From positions 1 through 44,443 of the forward strand of contig CAZGLR010000012.1 of the NCBI GenBank assembly GCA_964526635.1: 44,443 nucleotides of DNA, read 5' to 3'. A program made the position numbers and the translations under genes. The notes beneath the pieces were generated by a model. It ran no database searches. It saw only the letters and a program-made list of their open reading frames with translations, and was not told the origin of the DNA. The stretch's first letter is position 1. Each line of letters starts with the position of its first letter. Positions 1-8,747 of the stretch are shown here, piece by piece. Source of the DNA: CAZGLR01 sp964526635 (GTDB lineage Bacteria > Zixibacteria > MSB-5A5 > GN15 > JAAZOE01).

Positions 1-93
1 AGGCTGCTTGGCATCAGCCGTCGCGTTATCTATAATAAATTGAAAAAGCATAATCTCGATGAATTGCAATACCGCAAGTGCGCAAGGCAATAA
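1..93 (+). CDS. NtrC-family sigma-54 activator, C-terminal end (partial)
   Basis: Only the last 30 codons lie in the window, in frame from base 1 to TAA. They read RLLGISRRVIYNKLKKHNL and then a short basic tail. This is the recognition half of the Fis-type helix-turn-helix that ends NtrC-family response regulators, whose usual form is A-x-x-LGISRxTLYxKLKKY. Such proteins bind upstream activator sites and open sigma-54 promoters with a central AAA+ domain, which here lies outside the window. Several sigma-54-like promoters occur further right, so this is a plausible local activator. The family call is firm for the HTH; the receiver and AAA+ domains are inferred. Confidence 0.8.
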   Translation, partial: RLLGISRRVIYNKLKKHNLDELQYRKCARQ

Positions 94-296
94 ACCTCAG
101 GGCACTCCTCTCGCGAACCGTAAACCGATTATCTCGCCTGTGCTTGTTTATTCCCCGGATTTCGATGCCGGCAGACCGAGAGTGTACCGCCTGTTCACAT
201 CACGTTTGAATCATTTCTGACAGCAGTTCGTTGTCATTGCCGGTTCTTCGACTCATATCCTTCGCAGACAACATCTTAGATCGTCGGCTCGGGCCG
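94..296. other. Intergenic spacer without recognised gene
   Basis: No convincing reading frame, RNA gene or strong hairpin is seen between the end of the NtrC-family gene and the promoter at 297. An upstream activator site for that promoter could lie here, but no clear inverted repeat was picked out by eye. Confidence 0.5.
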
Positions 297-324
297 TTGG
301 CATGCCATTTGTATGGTATATAAT
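297..324 (+). promoter_or_regulatory. Promoter before the receiver-like gene (sigma-70 form, overlapping a sigma-54-like form)
   Basis: TTGGCA (297-302) and a perfect TATAAT (319-324) are separated by 16 bp, a good housekeeping promoter. The same bases also read TGGCATG-CCAT-TTGTA (298-313), which has the GG-N10-G spacing of sigma-54 promoters but GT where GC is normal. Either form starts transcription near 325-331, which excludes a start codon at 313 and supports the ATG at 388. It is the only obvious promoter ahead of the long cluster that follows. Confidence 0.5.
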
Positions 325-387
325 AAAGAGGAAAATGCGGCCTATGAACAAACTAAAAAGCAGACGGAAAAATCCAGCGAGGTTGAT

Positions 388-750
388 ATGTCCAGCAATG
401 GCATGGTCGTAGTTCTGGAGGGTCGGTATGGGCGTGACCTGGTTCATTTTCTGGCGCGGTGGGGGTATTCCATCATCGTCGTCGAAAATATGATCAAAGC
501 TCTTCGTCGAATCGAGCGATATGATCCTGCCGCGGCCATTGTCAACGGCAATGAGACGGTTGATGCGCTTGAATTTGTACTCAATGTCAGAGAACTCAAT
601 CGCAGCGTCCCTATCATAATCGTGCGACCATCGATCGAAGAGGATATGCAGCGCATTCTTCGGGGAAGATCCGACGTGTATTTCATCTCTTCAACCGAAG
701 AAGATTTTCACTCCGAAATGAGAGACCTCATCGAGAAGGCCAGCGCATAA
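388..750 (+). CDS. Degenerate receiver-domain protein
   Basis: This 120-residue protein has the alternating beta/alpha pattern of a response-regulator receiver: MVVVLEG at strand 1, AAAIVNG at strand 3, VPIIIV at strand 4 and VYFISS at strand 5. No output domain follows. The phosphoacceptor aspartate at the end of strand 3 appears to be Asn53, and the acidic pair after strand 1 is reduced to one Glu, so it is probably a pseudo-receiver that signals by binding rather than phosphorylation. The start at 388 has GAGG about 8 bases upstream; an in-frame ATG at 313 lies inside the promoter. It sits between an NtrC-family gene and a SpoIIAA-like gene. The fold call is moderate because conservation is low. 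Confidence 0.6.
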   Translation: MSSNGMVVVLEGRYGRDLVHFLARWGYSIIVVENMIKALRRIERYDPAAAIVNGNETVDALEFVLNVRELNRSVPIIIVRPSIEEDMQRILRGRSDVYFISSTEEDFHSEMRDLIEKASA

Positions 751-827
751 TCTCTCCCGCTGCTCGATGAGAGGTGCACCCCGCTTTTATATGGATACGA
801 CCGCCACAGAAGAAAGGAAGTCTGATC

Positions 828-1193
828 ATGCAGGAAGTTGTCTGGCAGGACGGTAACAGCATAGAAATATCACTCTGGGATACACTGACTGTCGAAGAAT
901 TCAAGCAGGTGGTTCATCAGCTGGAATCACTTTGCACAGCCCATCCCAAAATTAACGTCATGATCGATGCCGGCGGGCTCGACGGCACTGAGAAGGGGAT
1001 TATCTCAGAGCAGTACGACTTTTTCAAAAACTACAAGGATCATCTGGAACGGGTGGCAGTGGTGACCGATAACCGCTTTGAACAGTTTTTCACCAGTATG
1101 TTCAATCTCTTCACCGATGTCGAAATCAAAGTATTCCCGAATAAGAAGACGGATGATGCGGTCGCCTGGATATTTCCATCGCGGCTGCCATGA
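828..1193 (+). CDS. SpoIIAA-like (STAS/SEC14-type) protein
   Basis: A 121-residue soluble protein matching the SpoIIAA-like family once called DUF3478. It has an N-terminal strand with a VEEFKQVVHQLE-type helix, the central INVMIDAGG strand, and the diagnostic C-terminal block HLERVAVVTD, followed by VEIKVFP and DDAVAWI. The family binds lipids or acts as a small regulatory domain; no enzymatic role is established. AAGGAAG stands 9 bases before ATG 828, which is preferred over an upstream in-frame ATG at 774. The next gene, ppsA, begins 60 bases later with no clear promoter in between, so the two are probably cotranscribed. Confidence 0.75.
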   Translation: MQEVVWQDGNSIEISLWDTLTVEEFKQVVHQLESLCTAHPKINVMIDAGGLDGTEKGIISEQYDFFKNYKDHLERVAVVTDNRFEQFFTSMFNLFTDVEIKVFPNKKTDDAVAWIFPSRLP

Positions 1194-1253
1194 TCGCCGC
1201 TGGAGGCAATTCAAGATTCCAGATATTAATTTTTAGCATGGATGTTGTAACGG

Positions 1254-3641
1254 ATGGATACCGATCAAACATATATCAAATGGCTGGCTGATCTTGACTC
1301 GAATGACACCATTCTTGTCGGCGGGAAGAATGCCTCGCTTGGCGAGATGATCGGGGCGTTGAAAGAAGAAGGAATTCGTGTTCCCGATGGTTTTGCCAGT
1401 ACGGCCGATGCCTATTGGGCGTTTCTTGATGAGAATGATCTGAGGTCGAAGATCGACAACTATCTCGGCGATTTGAAATCCGATCACAGCAATCTCGATG
1501 ATATCGGCAGAAAAATCAGGCGGGCGATCAACCGGGGATCGTTTCCCGATCCGCTCAGGTCAGCAATCGTCGATTTTTATCATAATCTGTCGCGACGTCA
1601 TGGCGTGGACGAACTCGCTGTAGCTGTGCGCAGCAGTGCCACGGCCGAGGATCTCCCTGAAGCGAGTTTTGCCGGACAGCAGGAGACGTTTTTGAATATC
1701 AGTGGCGATGATGATGTCCTCACAGCGTGCCGTCGCTGCTTCGCGTCCCTGTTTACCGATCGCGCGATCAGTTATCGTGAGGAAAAGGGCTTCGATCATA
1801 CCAAAATCGCTCTCTCGGCCGGCGTGCAGACGATGGTTCGCGCTGACAAAGGCGGCGCCGGGGTGATGTTTTCTATTGATCCCGAGTCGGGTTTTCGTGA
1901 TGTGATTGTCATCAACGCCGCCTGGGGTCTGGGCGAAAATGTGGTTCAGGGCAATATCAATCCCGATGAATACGTCGTGTTCAAGCCGCTGCTTGAGACG
2001 GATAGCCTCCGTCCGATTATCGATAAAACCATCGGTTCCAAGGAAAAGAAAATGATCTATGCGCGGGGCGGTTCACACACGACCCGCAATATCGATGCCT
2101 CAAAAAAGGAACAATCCCGTGCGGTTCTTTCCGATGATGATATCCTGCACCTGGCGCGCTGGGGAAGTGCCATAGAAACGCATTATGGCAAACCTATGGA
2201 TATTGAATGGGCCAAAGACGGCTCATCCGGCGACTTGTATATCGTTCAAGCCCGCCCCGAAACAGTCCAGTCGCAAAAGGCTCTGAATACATTGAGCAGT
2301 TACCAGTTGACCGAAACGGGTAACCAACTGGTCGCCGGACTGGCGATCGGGCAGGGCATTGCCACCGGCAAAGTGCAGGTCATACTCAAGGCCGATGATA
2401 TCGACCGCTTCGAGGATGACGCTATCCTGGTTACGAGCATGACTGATCCCGACTGGGTACCGATAATGAAGCGGGCATCCGGCATTGTCACTGACCTGGG
2501 TGGACGGACTTCTCATGCCGCCATTGTCAGCCGTGAACTGGGTATCCCGGCGGTTGTCGGAACCGAAGACGGAACCGAGGAGTTGTCGGACGGGCAGGAG
2601 GTGACTGTTTCCTGCGCCGAGGGTGAGCGCGGCGTTGTCTATAAGGGTATCTTGAAATTCAAGCGCAGCGAAGTTAATCTTGACGATGTTCCTGAAATCG
2701 AAACCAGTATTCGCATGAACATTGCCAGTCCGGCGGCGGCATTTCGCTGGTGGCGGTTGCCGTGTGATGGCATCGGTCTGGCTCGGATGGAATTTATCAT
2801 CAACAATGTCATTAAGATTCATCCGCTGGCCCTGCTGCGGTATGATGATCTTGAAGATGCCGATGCCCGCCGCATGATCCGGCGCATGACCTCCGGTTAT
2901 GATGATCGCAGCGCGTACTTTGTTGATCATCTCAGTCGCGGTATCGCTCGTATTGCCGCCAGTCAATATCCCCATCAGGTGTTGGTGCGTATGAGTGATT
3001 TCAAGACCAACGAATATGCCGATTTAATCGGTGGCGCACAGTTTGAAAGCAGCGAAGAGAATCCCATGCTGGGGTATCGCGGCGCCTCCCGCTATTACAG
3101 CGAAAAATTTCGTGAGGCGTTCGGGCTCGAATGCCGCGCTATCAAGCGGGCTCGTGAGGAAATCGGGTTGAATAATGTAGCGGTCATGATACCGTTTTGC
3201 CGGACTCTCGATGAAGCCGACAAGGTCCTTCGAGTGCTGGCTGATTTTGGTTTGGTGCGAGGTGAAAACGGTCTCCAGGTCTGGGTGATGTGCGAAATAC
3301 CATCGAATGTCATTCTGGCTGAGCAATTTGCCGAACGATTCGATGGATTCTCGATTGGATCCAATGATCTTACCCAGCTTATACTTGGGGTTGATCGGGA
3401 CTCGGCGGCATTATCGGAGTTGTTCGATGAGCGCGATAATGCGGTGAAGCAGTCAATTGCAGATTTGATACAGCGGGCTCATGCTGTCAATACCCCGGTC
3501 AGTATTTGCGGCCAGGCGCCGAGTGATTATCCCTCATTTGCTGAATTTCTTGTGGCCAACGGTATCGATTCAATATCACTCAATCCTGATAGTGTCATCG
3601 ACATGATTCACCATATCGCCGCAACAGAGTCTCAGCGGTAA
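1254..3641 (+). CDS. ppsA: Phosphoenolpyruvate synthase
   Basis: A 795-residue pyruvate, water dikinase that makes PEP, AMP and phosphate from pyruvate, ATP and water, the entry step of gluconeogenesis from pyruvate. The N-terminal ATP-grasp-like domain (about 15-350) starts with GGKNASLGEM and contains AVRSSATAEDLPEASFAGQQ. The swivelling phosphohistidine domain (about 370-460) holds GGRTSHAAIVSRELG with catalytic His421. The C-terminal PEP/pyruvate barrel carries GSNDLTQLILGVDRDS and Cys752 in SICGQAP. Length is typical (about 790). ATG 1254 lacks a strong Shine-Dalgarno site. apgM follows after 16 bases, so PEP and 2-phosphoglycerate handling are coupled. Confidence is high because all catalytic motifs are present. 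Confidence 0.95.
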   Translation: MDTDQTYIKWLADLDSNDTILVGGKNASLGEMIGALKEEGIRVPDGFASTADAYWAFLDENDLRSKIDNYLGDLKSDHSNLDDIGRKIRRAINRGSFPDPLRSAIVDFYHNLSRRHGVDELAVAVRSSATAEDLPEASFAGQQETFLNISGDDDVLTACRRCFASLFTDRAISYREEKGFDHTKIALSAGVQTMVRADKGGAGVMFSIDPESGFRDVIVINAAWGLGENVVQGNINPDEYVVFKPLLETDSLRPIIDKTIGSKEKKMIYARGGSHTTRNIDASKKEQSRAVLSDDDILHLARWGSAIETHYGKPMDIEWAKDGSSGDLYIVQARPETVQSQKALNTLSSYQLTETGNQLVAGLAIGQGIATGKVQVILKADDIDRFEDDAILVTSMTDPDWVPIMKRASGIVTDLGGRTSHAAIVSRELGIPAVVGTEDGTEELSDGQEVTVSCAEGERGVVYKGILKFKRSEVNLDDVPEIETSIRMNIASPAAAFRWWRLPCDGIGLARMEFIINNVIKIHPLALLRYDDLEDADARRMIRRMTSGYDDRSAYFVDHLSRGIARIAASQYPHQVLVRMSDFKTNEYADLIGGAQFESSEENPMLGYRGASRYYSEKFREAFGLECRAIKRAREEIGLNNVAVMIPFCRTLDEADKVLRVLADFGLVRGENGLQVWVMCEIPSNVILAEQFAERFDGFSIGSNDLTQLILGVDRDSAALSELFDERDNAVKQSIADLIQRAHAVNTPVSICGQAPSDYPSFAEFLVANGIDSISLNPDSVIDMIHHIAATESQR

Positions 3642-3657
3642 CGGAAGGAACTCAATT

Positions 3658-4863
3658 GTGAGTGAGTTTAATTACAAGGATATTTTGGCGCAGTCGGATT
3701 CGAAAATTGTCCTGCTGGTCCTCGATGGTCTCGGTGGATTACCGCAAACACCGGACGGTATGACTGAACTGGAGAGCGCCGCAACCCCGAATCTGGACCG
3801 TCTTGCCCGGGAAGGTCTGTGCGGCTTGCATGAACCGATTCACGCCGGGGTGACGCCCGGGAGTGGTCCATCGCACCTGGCGCTGTTTGGGTATGATCCT
3901 GTCAAATATCAGGTCGGCCGCGGGGTTTTGTCGGCACTCGGCATCGATTACGATCTTAATTATTCAGACGTCGCCGCCCGGGGGAACTTCTGCACTCTCG
4001 ATGATAATCATCGTGTAACTGACCGCCGGGCCGACCGCATCAGTACCGATGTCAACCGGCAACTTTGCGAAGTATTGAACGAAATTACCCTCGATGCTAT
4101 TGACCTCGATGTTCGCACTGTCTCGGAGCATCGATTTCTTCTGGTGCTCAAAGGTGACGATCTTGATGGTCATATCGCTGATACCGATCCCCAGGTTACT
4201 GGAAAAGAGCCGTTGAAGGCAATGGCACTGTCCGAGGGCGCCGAAAAATCCGCGCACCTGGTCGATTCTTTTATCGAAAAAGCAGAGGAGCGACTGCGCG
4301 AATACAGTCCCGCCAATGGCGTGCTGATGCGTGGTTTCGCACAACGGCCATCGTGGCCGACCATGACAGAACGGTTTGGCGTGACACCGCTGGCGATTGC
4401 ATCATACCCGATGTATCGCGGGGTTGCCAAGCTGATCGGTATGGACACCCGGCATGGCGGCGATAGTATCTCAGATGAAATAAAGGTACTTCACGACGCC
4501 TGGGCTGATTATGATTTTTTCTATGTTCACTTCAAAAAATCAGACAGTGCCGGTGAAGATGGAGACTTCGAACGCAAGGTGGCGGTGATTGAAGCTGTCG
4601 ATGAAGCTATCCCGCGAGTCATGGAATTGAACCCTGATGTCATTATCGCAACCGGTGATCATTCCACTCCTGCCGTCATGAAGAGCCACAGCTGGCATCC
4701 GGTGCCGGTATTGATCTGGTCCCGCATGTGCCGGCCCGATAGTGTCCGTGATTTCGGGGAACAGGCCTGCACCATGGGTGGCCTTGGCGCGCGTATCGAT
4801 GCCACCAGCCTCATGCCGATTGCACTGGCTAATGCCGGCCGGATGAAAAAATATGGAGCATAG
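3658..4863 (+). CDS. apgM: 2,3-bisphosphoglycerate-independent phosphoglycerate mutase, archaeal type
   Basis: A 401-residue member of the alkaline-phosphatase superfamily that interconverts 3- and 2-phosphoglycerate through a phosphoserine. LVLDGLGGLP supplies the first metal aspartate (Asp23). GSGPSHLALFGYDP contains the likely nucleophile Ser69, aligned with the NSEVGH serine of the longer bacterial iPGM. RGNFCT and DRRAD form the substrate region, and TGDHSTP near the C-terminus gives further metal ligands. Length and motifs are those of ApgM, common in archaea and scattered in bacteria. The GTG start follows AAGGAA with good spacing. It lies directly after ppsA and its stop overlaps the region of the following kinase start, indicating one transcript. 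Confidence 0.93.
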   Translation: MSEFNYKDILAQSDSKIVLLVLDGLGGLPQTPDGMTELESAATPNLDRLAREGLCGLHEPIHAGVTPGSGPSHLALFGYDPVKYQVGRGVLSALGIDYDLNYSDVAARGNFCTLDDNHRVTDRRADRISTDVNRQLCEVLNEITLDAIDLDVRTVSEHRFLLVLKGDDLDGHIADTDPQVTGKEPLKAMALSEGAEKSAHLVDSFIEKAEERLREYSPANGVLMRGFAQRPSWPTMTERFGVTPLAIASYPMYRGVAKLIGMDTRHGGDSISDEIKVLHDAWADYDFFYVHFKKSDSAGEDGDFERKVAVIEAVDEAIPRVMELNPDVIIATGDHSTPAVMKSHSWHPVPVLIWSRMCRPDSVRDFGEQACTMGGLGARIDATSLMPIALANAGRMKKYGA

Positions 4864-4873
4864 GATCAACGCT

Positions 4874-5488
4874 ATGAAAAATATGCTGAACAACAAAGCA
4901 CCACGGCTTGTCATCGGTGTTATTGGTAAGATCGGTGCCGGCAAAGATTACCTCGCGGGGTACCTTCAGCAAAAATATGACGCCTGCGTGGTCTCGACCG
5001 GAGATATAGTCAGGGAAAAAGCGGGAAAAGAAGGCATGGATAAATCGCGAAGTTCGCTGCAGCGAGCGGCCAGAAAATATCTTGATGAACATGGCGAAGA
5101 CTATTTTGCCCGTTTGGCCATACGCCGCATCGAGCAGGATTCATCCGATATGTATGCGTTGTCAGGATTGCGGACGCCATCGGATGTAAAGACCATGCGG
5201 GATCATTATGGAGATAAATTCATCCTCGCTCACATTGAAGTCATCTATCCCTATGCTCGCTACGAGCGACTCCAGAAACGAAAGGCGCCCCGTGATCCGG
5301 ATACTATGGACCAACTGGAAGCGCAGGATGCTCTTGAGAATGAGCTTTTCGATTTGGAGAAGGCAATCAAGATGGCGGATGTGAGAATTCCCAACAATGG
5401 AACCGAATCAGCCTATCGGCGCAACATCAAAAAGCAGTTAATCCGGCCACATGTCAAATCCGTGATCGGGGAAAGCAGGCAGGCCTGA
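4874..5488 (+). CDS. Small P-loop nucleoside/nucleotide or dephospho-CoA-type kinase
   Basis: A 204-residue P-loop protein: VIGVIGKIGAGKD is a Walker A of the nucleotide-kinase class, followed by VVSTGDIVRE, a typical acceptor-site strand of adenylate- or dephospho-CoA-kinase folds, and a lid-like basic segment RLQKRKAPRDPDTMDQLEA. The C-terminal IKMADVRIPNNG matches the last strand of these kinases. The substrate cannot be named from sequence. The ATG at 4874 has AGGA 10 bases upstream; an alternative ATG at 4853 overlaps the apgM stop. The TGA is one base from the atpD ATG, so it is translationally coupled to the ATPase operon. Confidence 0.7.
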   Translation: MKNMLNNKAPRLVIGVIGKIGAGKDYLAGYLQQKYDACVVSTGDIVREKAGKEGMDKSRSSLQRAARKYLDEHGEDYFARLAIRRIEQDSSDMYALSGLRTPSDVKTMRDHYGDKFILAHIEVIYPYARYERLQKRKAPRDPDTMDQLEAQDALENELFDLEKAIKMADVRIPNNGTESAYRRNIKKQLIRPHVKSVIGESRQA

Positions 5489-5489
5489 G

Positions 5490-7043
5490 ATGTCCGTGTC
5501 AACGCAGGAAAAATATCGCCGGGCAGACCATAATGCAATCAACAAAGGTCGCGTCACAGCCATTCGCGGCAGTGTTGTTGAGGCTGAGTTTACTGATCGT
5601 CTCCCGCAGTTGTATAATATCCTTCGCGTCGAGGGTGACGACAATGTCGCCGTTGAAGTGGTGACGCTGGTCGACGCGCATACTGTGCGGGCTATTGCTC
5701 TGACGCCCACAGCAGGTTTATCCCGAAAAGCGGAAATAATCGATACCGGACATCCTCTGCGTGTGCCTGTCGGTGACAAGCTGAAAGGCCGGGTGTTCAA
5801 TGTCTTCGGTAAAGCTATTGACCAACGCGACGAACCCGATATTGACGAACACCGCTCGATTCATCAACGGCCGGCGCCGTTGACGCGACGCACGACGTCA
5901 TCGGAGATATTCCACACCGGTATCAAAACGATCGATGTGCTGTCGCCGCTGGAGCGGGGTGGCAAAGCCGGATTATTCGGCGGCGCGGGCGTCGGTAAAA
6001 CAGTCCTGATTATGGAAATGATCGGCAACATGGTCAGAGAGTATGAGGGCGTCAGTATCTTTTGCGGCATTGGTGAACGGATGCGTGAGGCCGAAGAATT
6101 GTACCGGGAAATCAAAGAAGTCGGTGTTCTCGACAATACTATCCTGGTCTATGGCCAGATGAATGAGCAACCCGGCGCACGGTTCCGGGTGGGGCATACT
6201 GCGTTGACGATGGCCGAGCATTTTCGCGATCAGCATAATCAGGATGTCCTGTTGCTGATCGACAATACGTTTCGTTTTGTTCAGGCCGGTGCCGAGATTT
6301 CCGGCCTGCTGGGGCGATTACCTTCACGAGTAGGGTATCAACCGACGCTGGCAACGGAACTGGCTGAACTGGAGGAACGGATATGCAGCACTGATGCGGC
6401 ATCCGTATCATCAATTCAAGCCGTCTATGTCCCGGCTGACGATTTTACCGATCCCTCGGCAGTGCATATTTTTACCCATTTGTCGGCGTCGATTGTGTTG
6501 TCGCGCAAGCGGGCCAGTCAGGGCTTGTATCCCGCTATTGATCCCTTGAAATCAGTCTCCAAAATGCTCTCGCCGCATATTGTCGGTGAAGATCATTACC
6601 AAATCGCACGAGAAGTGCGCAGTACCCTGGCTGAATATGAGGAACTCAAAGATATTATCGCTATGCTTGGATTGGAGGAACTTTCGCATGAGGATCGGCG
6701 GGCGGTCGGGCGCGCTCGCAAGCTCGAGCGATTTCTCACCCAGCCGTTTCAGGTCACTGAAGCATTCACTAATCAGGAAGGCCGCCGTGTGGCGCTCGAT
6801 GATGCCCTCGATGGCTGCCGGCGTATCCTCAACGATGAATTCGAGGACGTCAAAGAGAGCGCATTCTATATGATCGGCGATATCAGTGAAGCCGAACAAA
6901 AGGCGAAGAAAAAAGATGATTCCGGCCGTAAAGATGCGTCTGCGTCAGAGTCATCTGCTGATAAAGGTGGAAACAGCGAAAAAGCAACATCACCGGAAAA
7001 TTCCAAAAGCCAGTCAAACAGGAGTGACCGACATGAAGCTTAA
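5490..7043 (+). CDS. atpD: N-type ATP synthase beta subunit
   Basis: The 517-residue catalytic beta subunit of an F1-type ATPase. GGAGVGKT (164-171) is the P-loop, GERMREAEE is the catalytic-Glu region, LLLIDNTFRF is Walker B, and EELSHED is the DELSEED-type lever that contacts gamma. Beta being the first gene of the operon is the hallmark of the N-ATPase family. The last roughly 45 residues form a Lys/Ser/Glu-rich low-complexity tail absent from ordinary beta subunits of about 460-480 residues. The atpC start lies inside the 3' end of this gene, an 11-base overlap. The identification is firm; the role of the tail is unknown. Confidence 0.95.
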   Translation: MSVSTQEKYRRADHNAINKGRVTAIRGSVVEAEFTDRLPQLYNILRVEGDDNVAVEVVTLVDAHTVRAIALTPTAGLSRKAEIIDTGHPLRVPVGDKLKGRVFNVFGKAIDQRDEPDIDEHRSIHQRPAPLTRRTTSSEIFHTGIKTIDVLSPLERGGKAGLFGGAGVGKTVLIMEMIGNMVREYEGVSIFCGIGERMREAEELYREIKEVGVLDNTILVYGQMNEQPGARFRVGHTALTMAEHFRDQHNQDVLLLIDNTFRFVQAGAEISGLLGRLPSRVGYQPTLATELAELEERICSTDAASVSSIQAVYVPADDFTDPSAVHIFTHLSASIVLSRKRASQGLYPAIDPLKSVSKMLSPHIVGEDHYQIAREVRSTLAEYEELKDIIAMLGLEELSHEDRRAVGRARKLERFLTQPFQVTEAFTNQEGRRVALDDALDGCRRILNDEFEDVKESAFYMIGDISEAEQKAKKKDDSGRKDASASESSADKGGNSEKATSPENSKSQSNRSDRHEA

Positions 7044-7425
7044 AATTGTCCTCCCGACAAAAACTCTGGTTGAAGCAAAGATAGACAGCCTTGTCGCCGA
7101 GGGCGGTGAGGGATCATTCGGAATCCTGCCCCATCATATCGACTATACCAGCGCCCTGGTGCCGGGGATTTTGTCATATGAGGAGAGCTCCGGGCAGCAG
7201 TGGTATGTGGCTCATGACGAGGGTGTCCTGGTCAAACAGGGTGCGGAGGTGTCGATAGTAACCCGCACTGCCATAAAGAGCCGCGACCTGAAACAGCTTC
7301 GAAGCCAATATGACAGGCAGTTGCGCGACCTTGATGATCGCGAGCGCAAAGCACGGTCGGTACTGGCGATGCTCGAAGGCGGCATCATCAAACAGATCAA
7401 CGAACAGGTCGGGGAGTTCGAATAA
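7033..7425 (+). CDS. atpC: N-type ATP synthase epsilon subunit
   Basis: A 130-residue epsilon subunit. The N-terminal beta-sandwich contains MKLKIVLPTKTLVEAKI, EGGEGSFGILPHHIDYTSAL and GVLVKQGAEVSIVTR. A helical C-terminal part (RSQYDRQLRDLDDRERKAR) would lie against gamma. It joins the central stalk to the c ring and can damp ATP hydrolysis. AGGAG at 7019-7023 precedes ATG 7033, so the start is inside the end of atpD. The position of epsilon second, right behind beta, is specific to the N-type operon order. The atpQ ATG follows the stop after one base. Confidence 0.9.
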   Translation: MKLKIVLPTKTLVEAKIDSLVAEGGEGSFGILPHHIDYTSALVPGILSYEESSGQQWYVAHDEGVLVKQGAEVSIVTRTAIKSRDLKQLRSQYDRQLRDLDDRERKARSVLAMLEGGIIKQINEQVGEFE

Positions 7426-7426
7426 C

Positions 7427-7732
7427 ATGAATACCGGATCGAAAGATCATGATAATGATGATGTCTCCCGCACGATTGAGCGCAAGCAAAACCGCAAACT
7501 CCGCGCCCGCCGCAACGCGGGACGCCGCGACTACTGGATCGGCCTGAGTATGTTCGGGTTAATCGGCTGGTCGGTAGTCATTCCTACGCTGATTCTTACT
7601 GCCGTTGGCCTGTGGATGGACGACCGGACCGAGGGAAGTATTTCATGGACACTGACCGGGATTCTGATCGGTGTTATTCTGGGCAGTCTGAATGCCTGGT
7701 ACTGGATTCAACGGGAGGATGAACGTGAATGA
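7427..7732 (+). CDS. atpQ: N-ATPase subunit AtpQ
   Basis: A 101-residue protein: about 40 hydrophilic residues rich in Asp, Arg and Lys, then two membrane segments (GLSMFGLIGWSVVIPTLILT and the region ISWTLTGILIGVILGSL) separated by a short loop with WMDDR. This is the ATPase gene1/AtpQ type of the N-ATPase operon, distantly related to AtpI, thought to help c-ring assembly or ion handling. Identification rests on position between epsilon and AtpR, size and the two-helix layout. Its last 8 bases overlap the atpR start, showing tight coupling. Confidence 0.85.
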   Translation: MNTGSKDHDNDDVSRTIERKQNRKLRARRNAGRRDYWIGLSMFGLIGWSVVIPTLILTAVGLWMDDRTEGSISWTLTGILIGVILGSLNAWYWIQREDERE

Positions 7733-8036
7733 ATATAGTCTGGTGCTGTTGGCGGCGATCGCCGGCGTCCTCTTGGGCATTTTCTACTATGGCACCCTGT
7801 GGATGACCGTGCGCTATGTTGTCCTGCGGCAGCGTCCCTTATTGCTCTTGGTGAGTTTTGTACTGCGGGCAGCAGTCGTGGTTGCGGTGTTTGTGTTGAT
7901 TCTGCAAAACGGCTGGTATCATCTCATCGCTGCCCTGGCCGGATTTATTCTGGGTCGTTTGGTAAGCAATGAATTCGTCAAGCGTTCGACATCTCTACTG
8001 ATGGAAAAGCAGCGTCGGGGTGACTCATGGAAATAA
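7725..8036 (+). CDS. atpR: N-ATPase subunit AtpR
   Basis: A 103-residue protein with three predicted membrane helices. The first contains GVLLGIFYYGTLWMTVR, the signature of AtpR proteins (G-x-x-x-G-x-x-FYGxLWxTVR). A conserved arginine sits at the membrane edge and a second arginine starts helix 2-3 (SFVLRAAVVV); intramembrane arginines of AtpR have been proposed to pair with c-subunit carboxylates during assembly. GGGAGG at 7713-7718 is best spaced for GTG 7725; ATG 7719 is too close. It overlaps atpQ by 8 bases and atpB by 10 bases. Confidence 0.88.
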   Translation: MNEYSLVLLAAIAGVLLGIFYYGTLWMTVRYVVLRQRPLLLLVSFVLRAAVVVAVFVLILQNGWYHLIAALAGFILGRLVSNEFVKRSTSLLMEKQRRGDSWK

Positions 8037-8731
8037 CACCGGATAATATCATCTTCTGGCAATATGGTTTCTTCAAGCTGAATGCCACAATCGTGTTTTC
8101 ATGGCTGGTTATGGCGATTCTGGTGATTGTGTCGTGGCTGGTAACCCGGCGGCTGACAGTCGGGCCCGATATTTCGCGCTGGCAATCAACCCTGGAATCG
8201 ATTGTGAGTTTTATGTATGGCCAGATCAGTGACATCGCACGTCAGCATGCCCGGGAGATACTGCCGTTTGCCGGAACGCTGTTTCTCTTTATATCGCTTT
8301 CCAACTTCCTGGTCATTGTACCCAAATATCATCCACCTACCGGGTCGCTTTCAACCACGGCCGGGTTGGCCCTGTGTGTCTTTATCGCATCCCCGGTATA
8401 TGGCATCGCCTATTCGAGTGTTTCCGGCTACTTCCGTCATTTCGTGACGCCAACCTGGTTTATGCTGCCGTTTAAAGTTCTTTCAGAAATATCGCGGACT
8501 ATTGCCCTGGCAATACGTCTGTTCGGAAATGTCATGAGCGGTACTATGGCCGGCGCCATATTGCTGCTTATTGTCCCGCTTATTGCTCCGGTGGCGATGC
8601 ATGCTCTCGAACTCCTCATTGGCCAGGTACAGGCATTTATCTTTGCCGTCCTGGCGACGGTTTATGTCGCCTCCGGCATCCGCACGCAGCAGCGCCATGC
8701 GGAAAATCAACAGGGGCCGGATACTCGATGA
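8027..8731 (+). CDS. atpB: N-type ATP synthase subunit a
   Basis: A 234-residue membrane subunit forming the ion path beside the c ring. It shows five to six hydrophobic helices. LAIRLFGNVMSG holds the essential arginine (Arg164) that displaces the ion from the c-ring carboxylate, and ELLIGQVQAFIFAVLATVYV forms the last helix typical of subunit a. The N-terminus WQYGFFKLNATIVFSW matches N-type a subunits. It overlaps the atpR end and is followed after 16 bases by atpE, which has its own AAGGAG site. Confidence 0.94.
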   Translation: MEITPDNIIFWQYGFFKLNATIVFSWLVMAILVIVSWLVTRRLTVGPDISRWQSTLESIVSFMYGQISDIARQHAREILPFAGTLFLFISLSNFLVIVPKYHPPTGSLSTTAGLALCVFIASPVYGIAYSSVSGYFRHFVTPTWFMLPFKVLSEISRTIALAIRLFGNVMSGTMAGAILLLIVPLIAPVAMHALELLIGQVQAFIFAVLATVYVASGIRTQQRHAENQQGPDTR

Positions 8732-8747
8732 TAAAGGAGATTGATCT

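Noticed and set aside
313..387. In-frame ATG at 313 extending the receiver-like protein by 25 residues
   Set aside because: The ATG overlaps the TATAAT box at 319-324, so it would not be transcribed from that promoter; the extension is polar and unlike receivers.
2223..2975. Long - strand frame of 250 codons inside ppsA
   Set aside because: It lies opposite a gene with complete catalytic motifs and encodes no recognisable protein; it is a shadow of codon bias.
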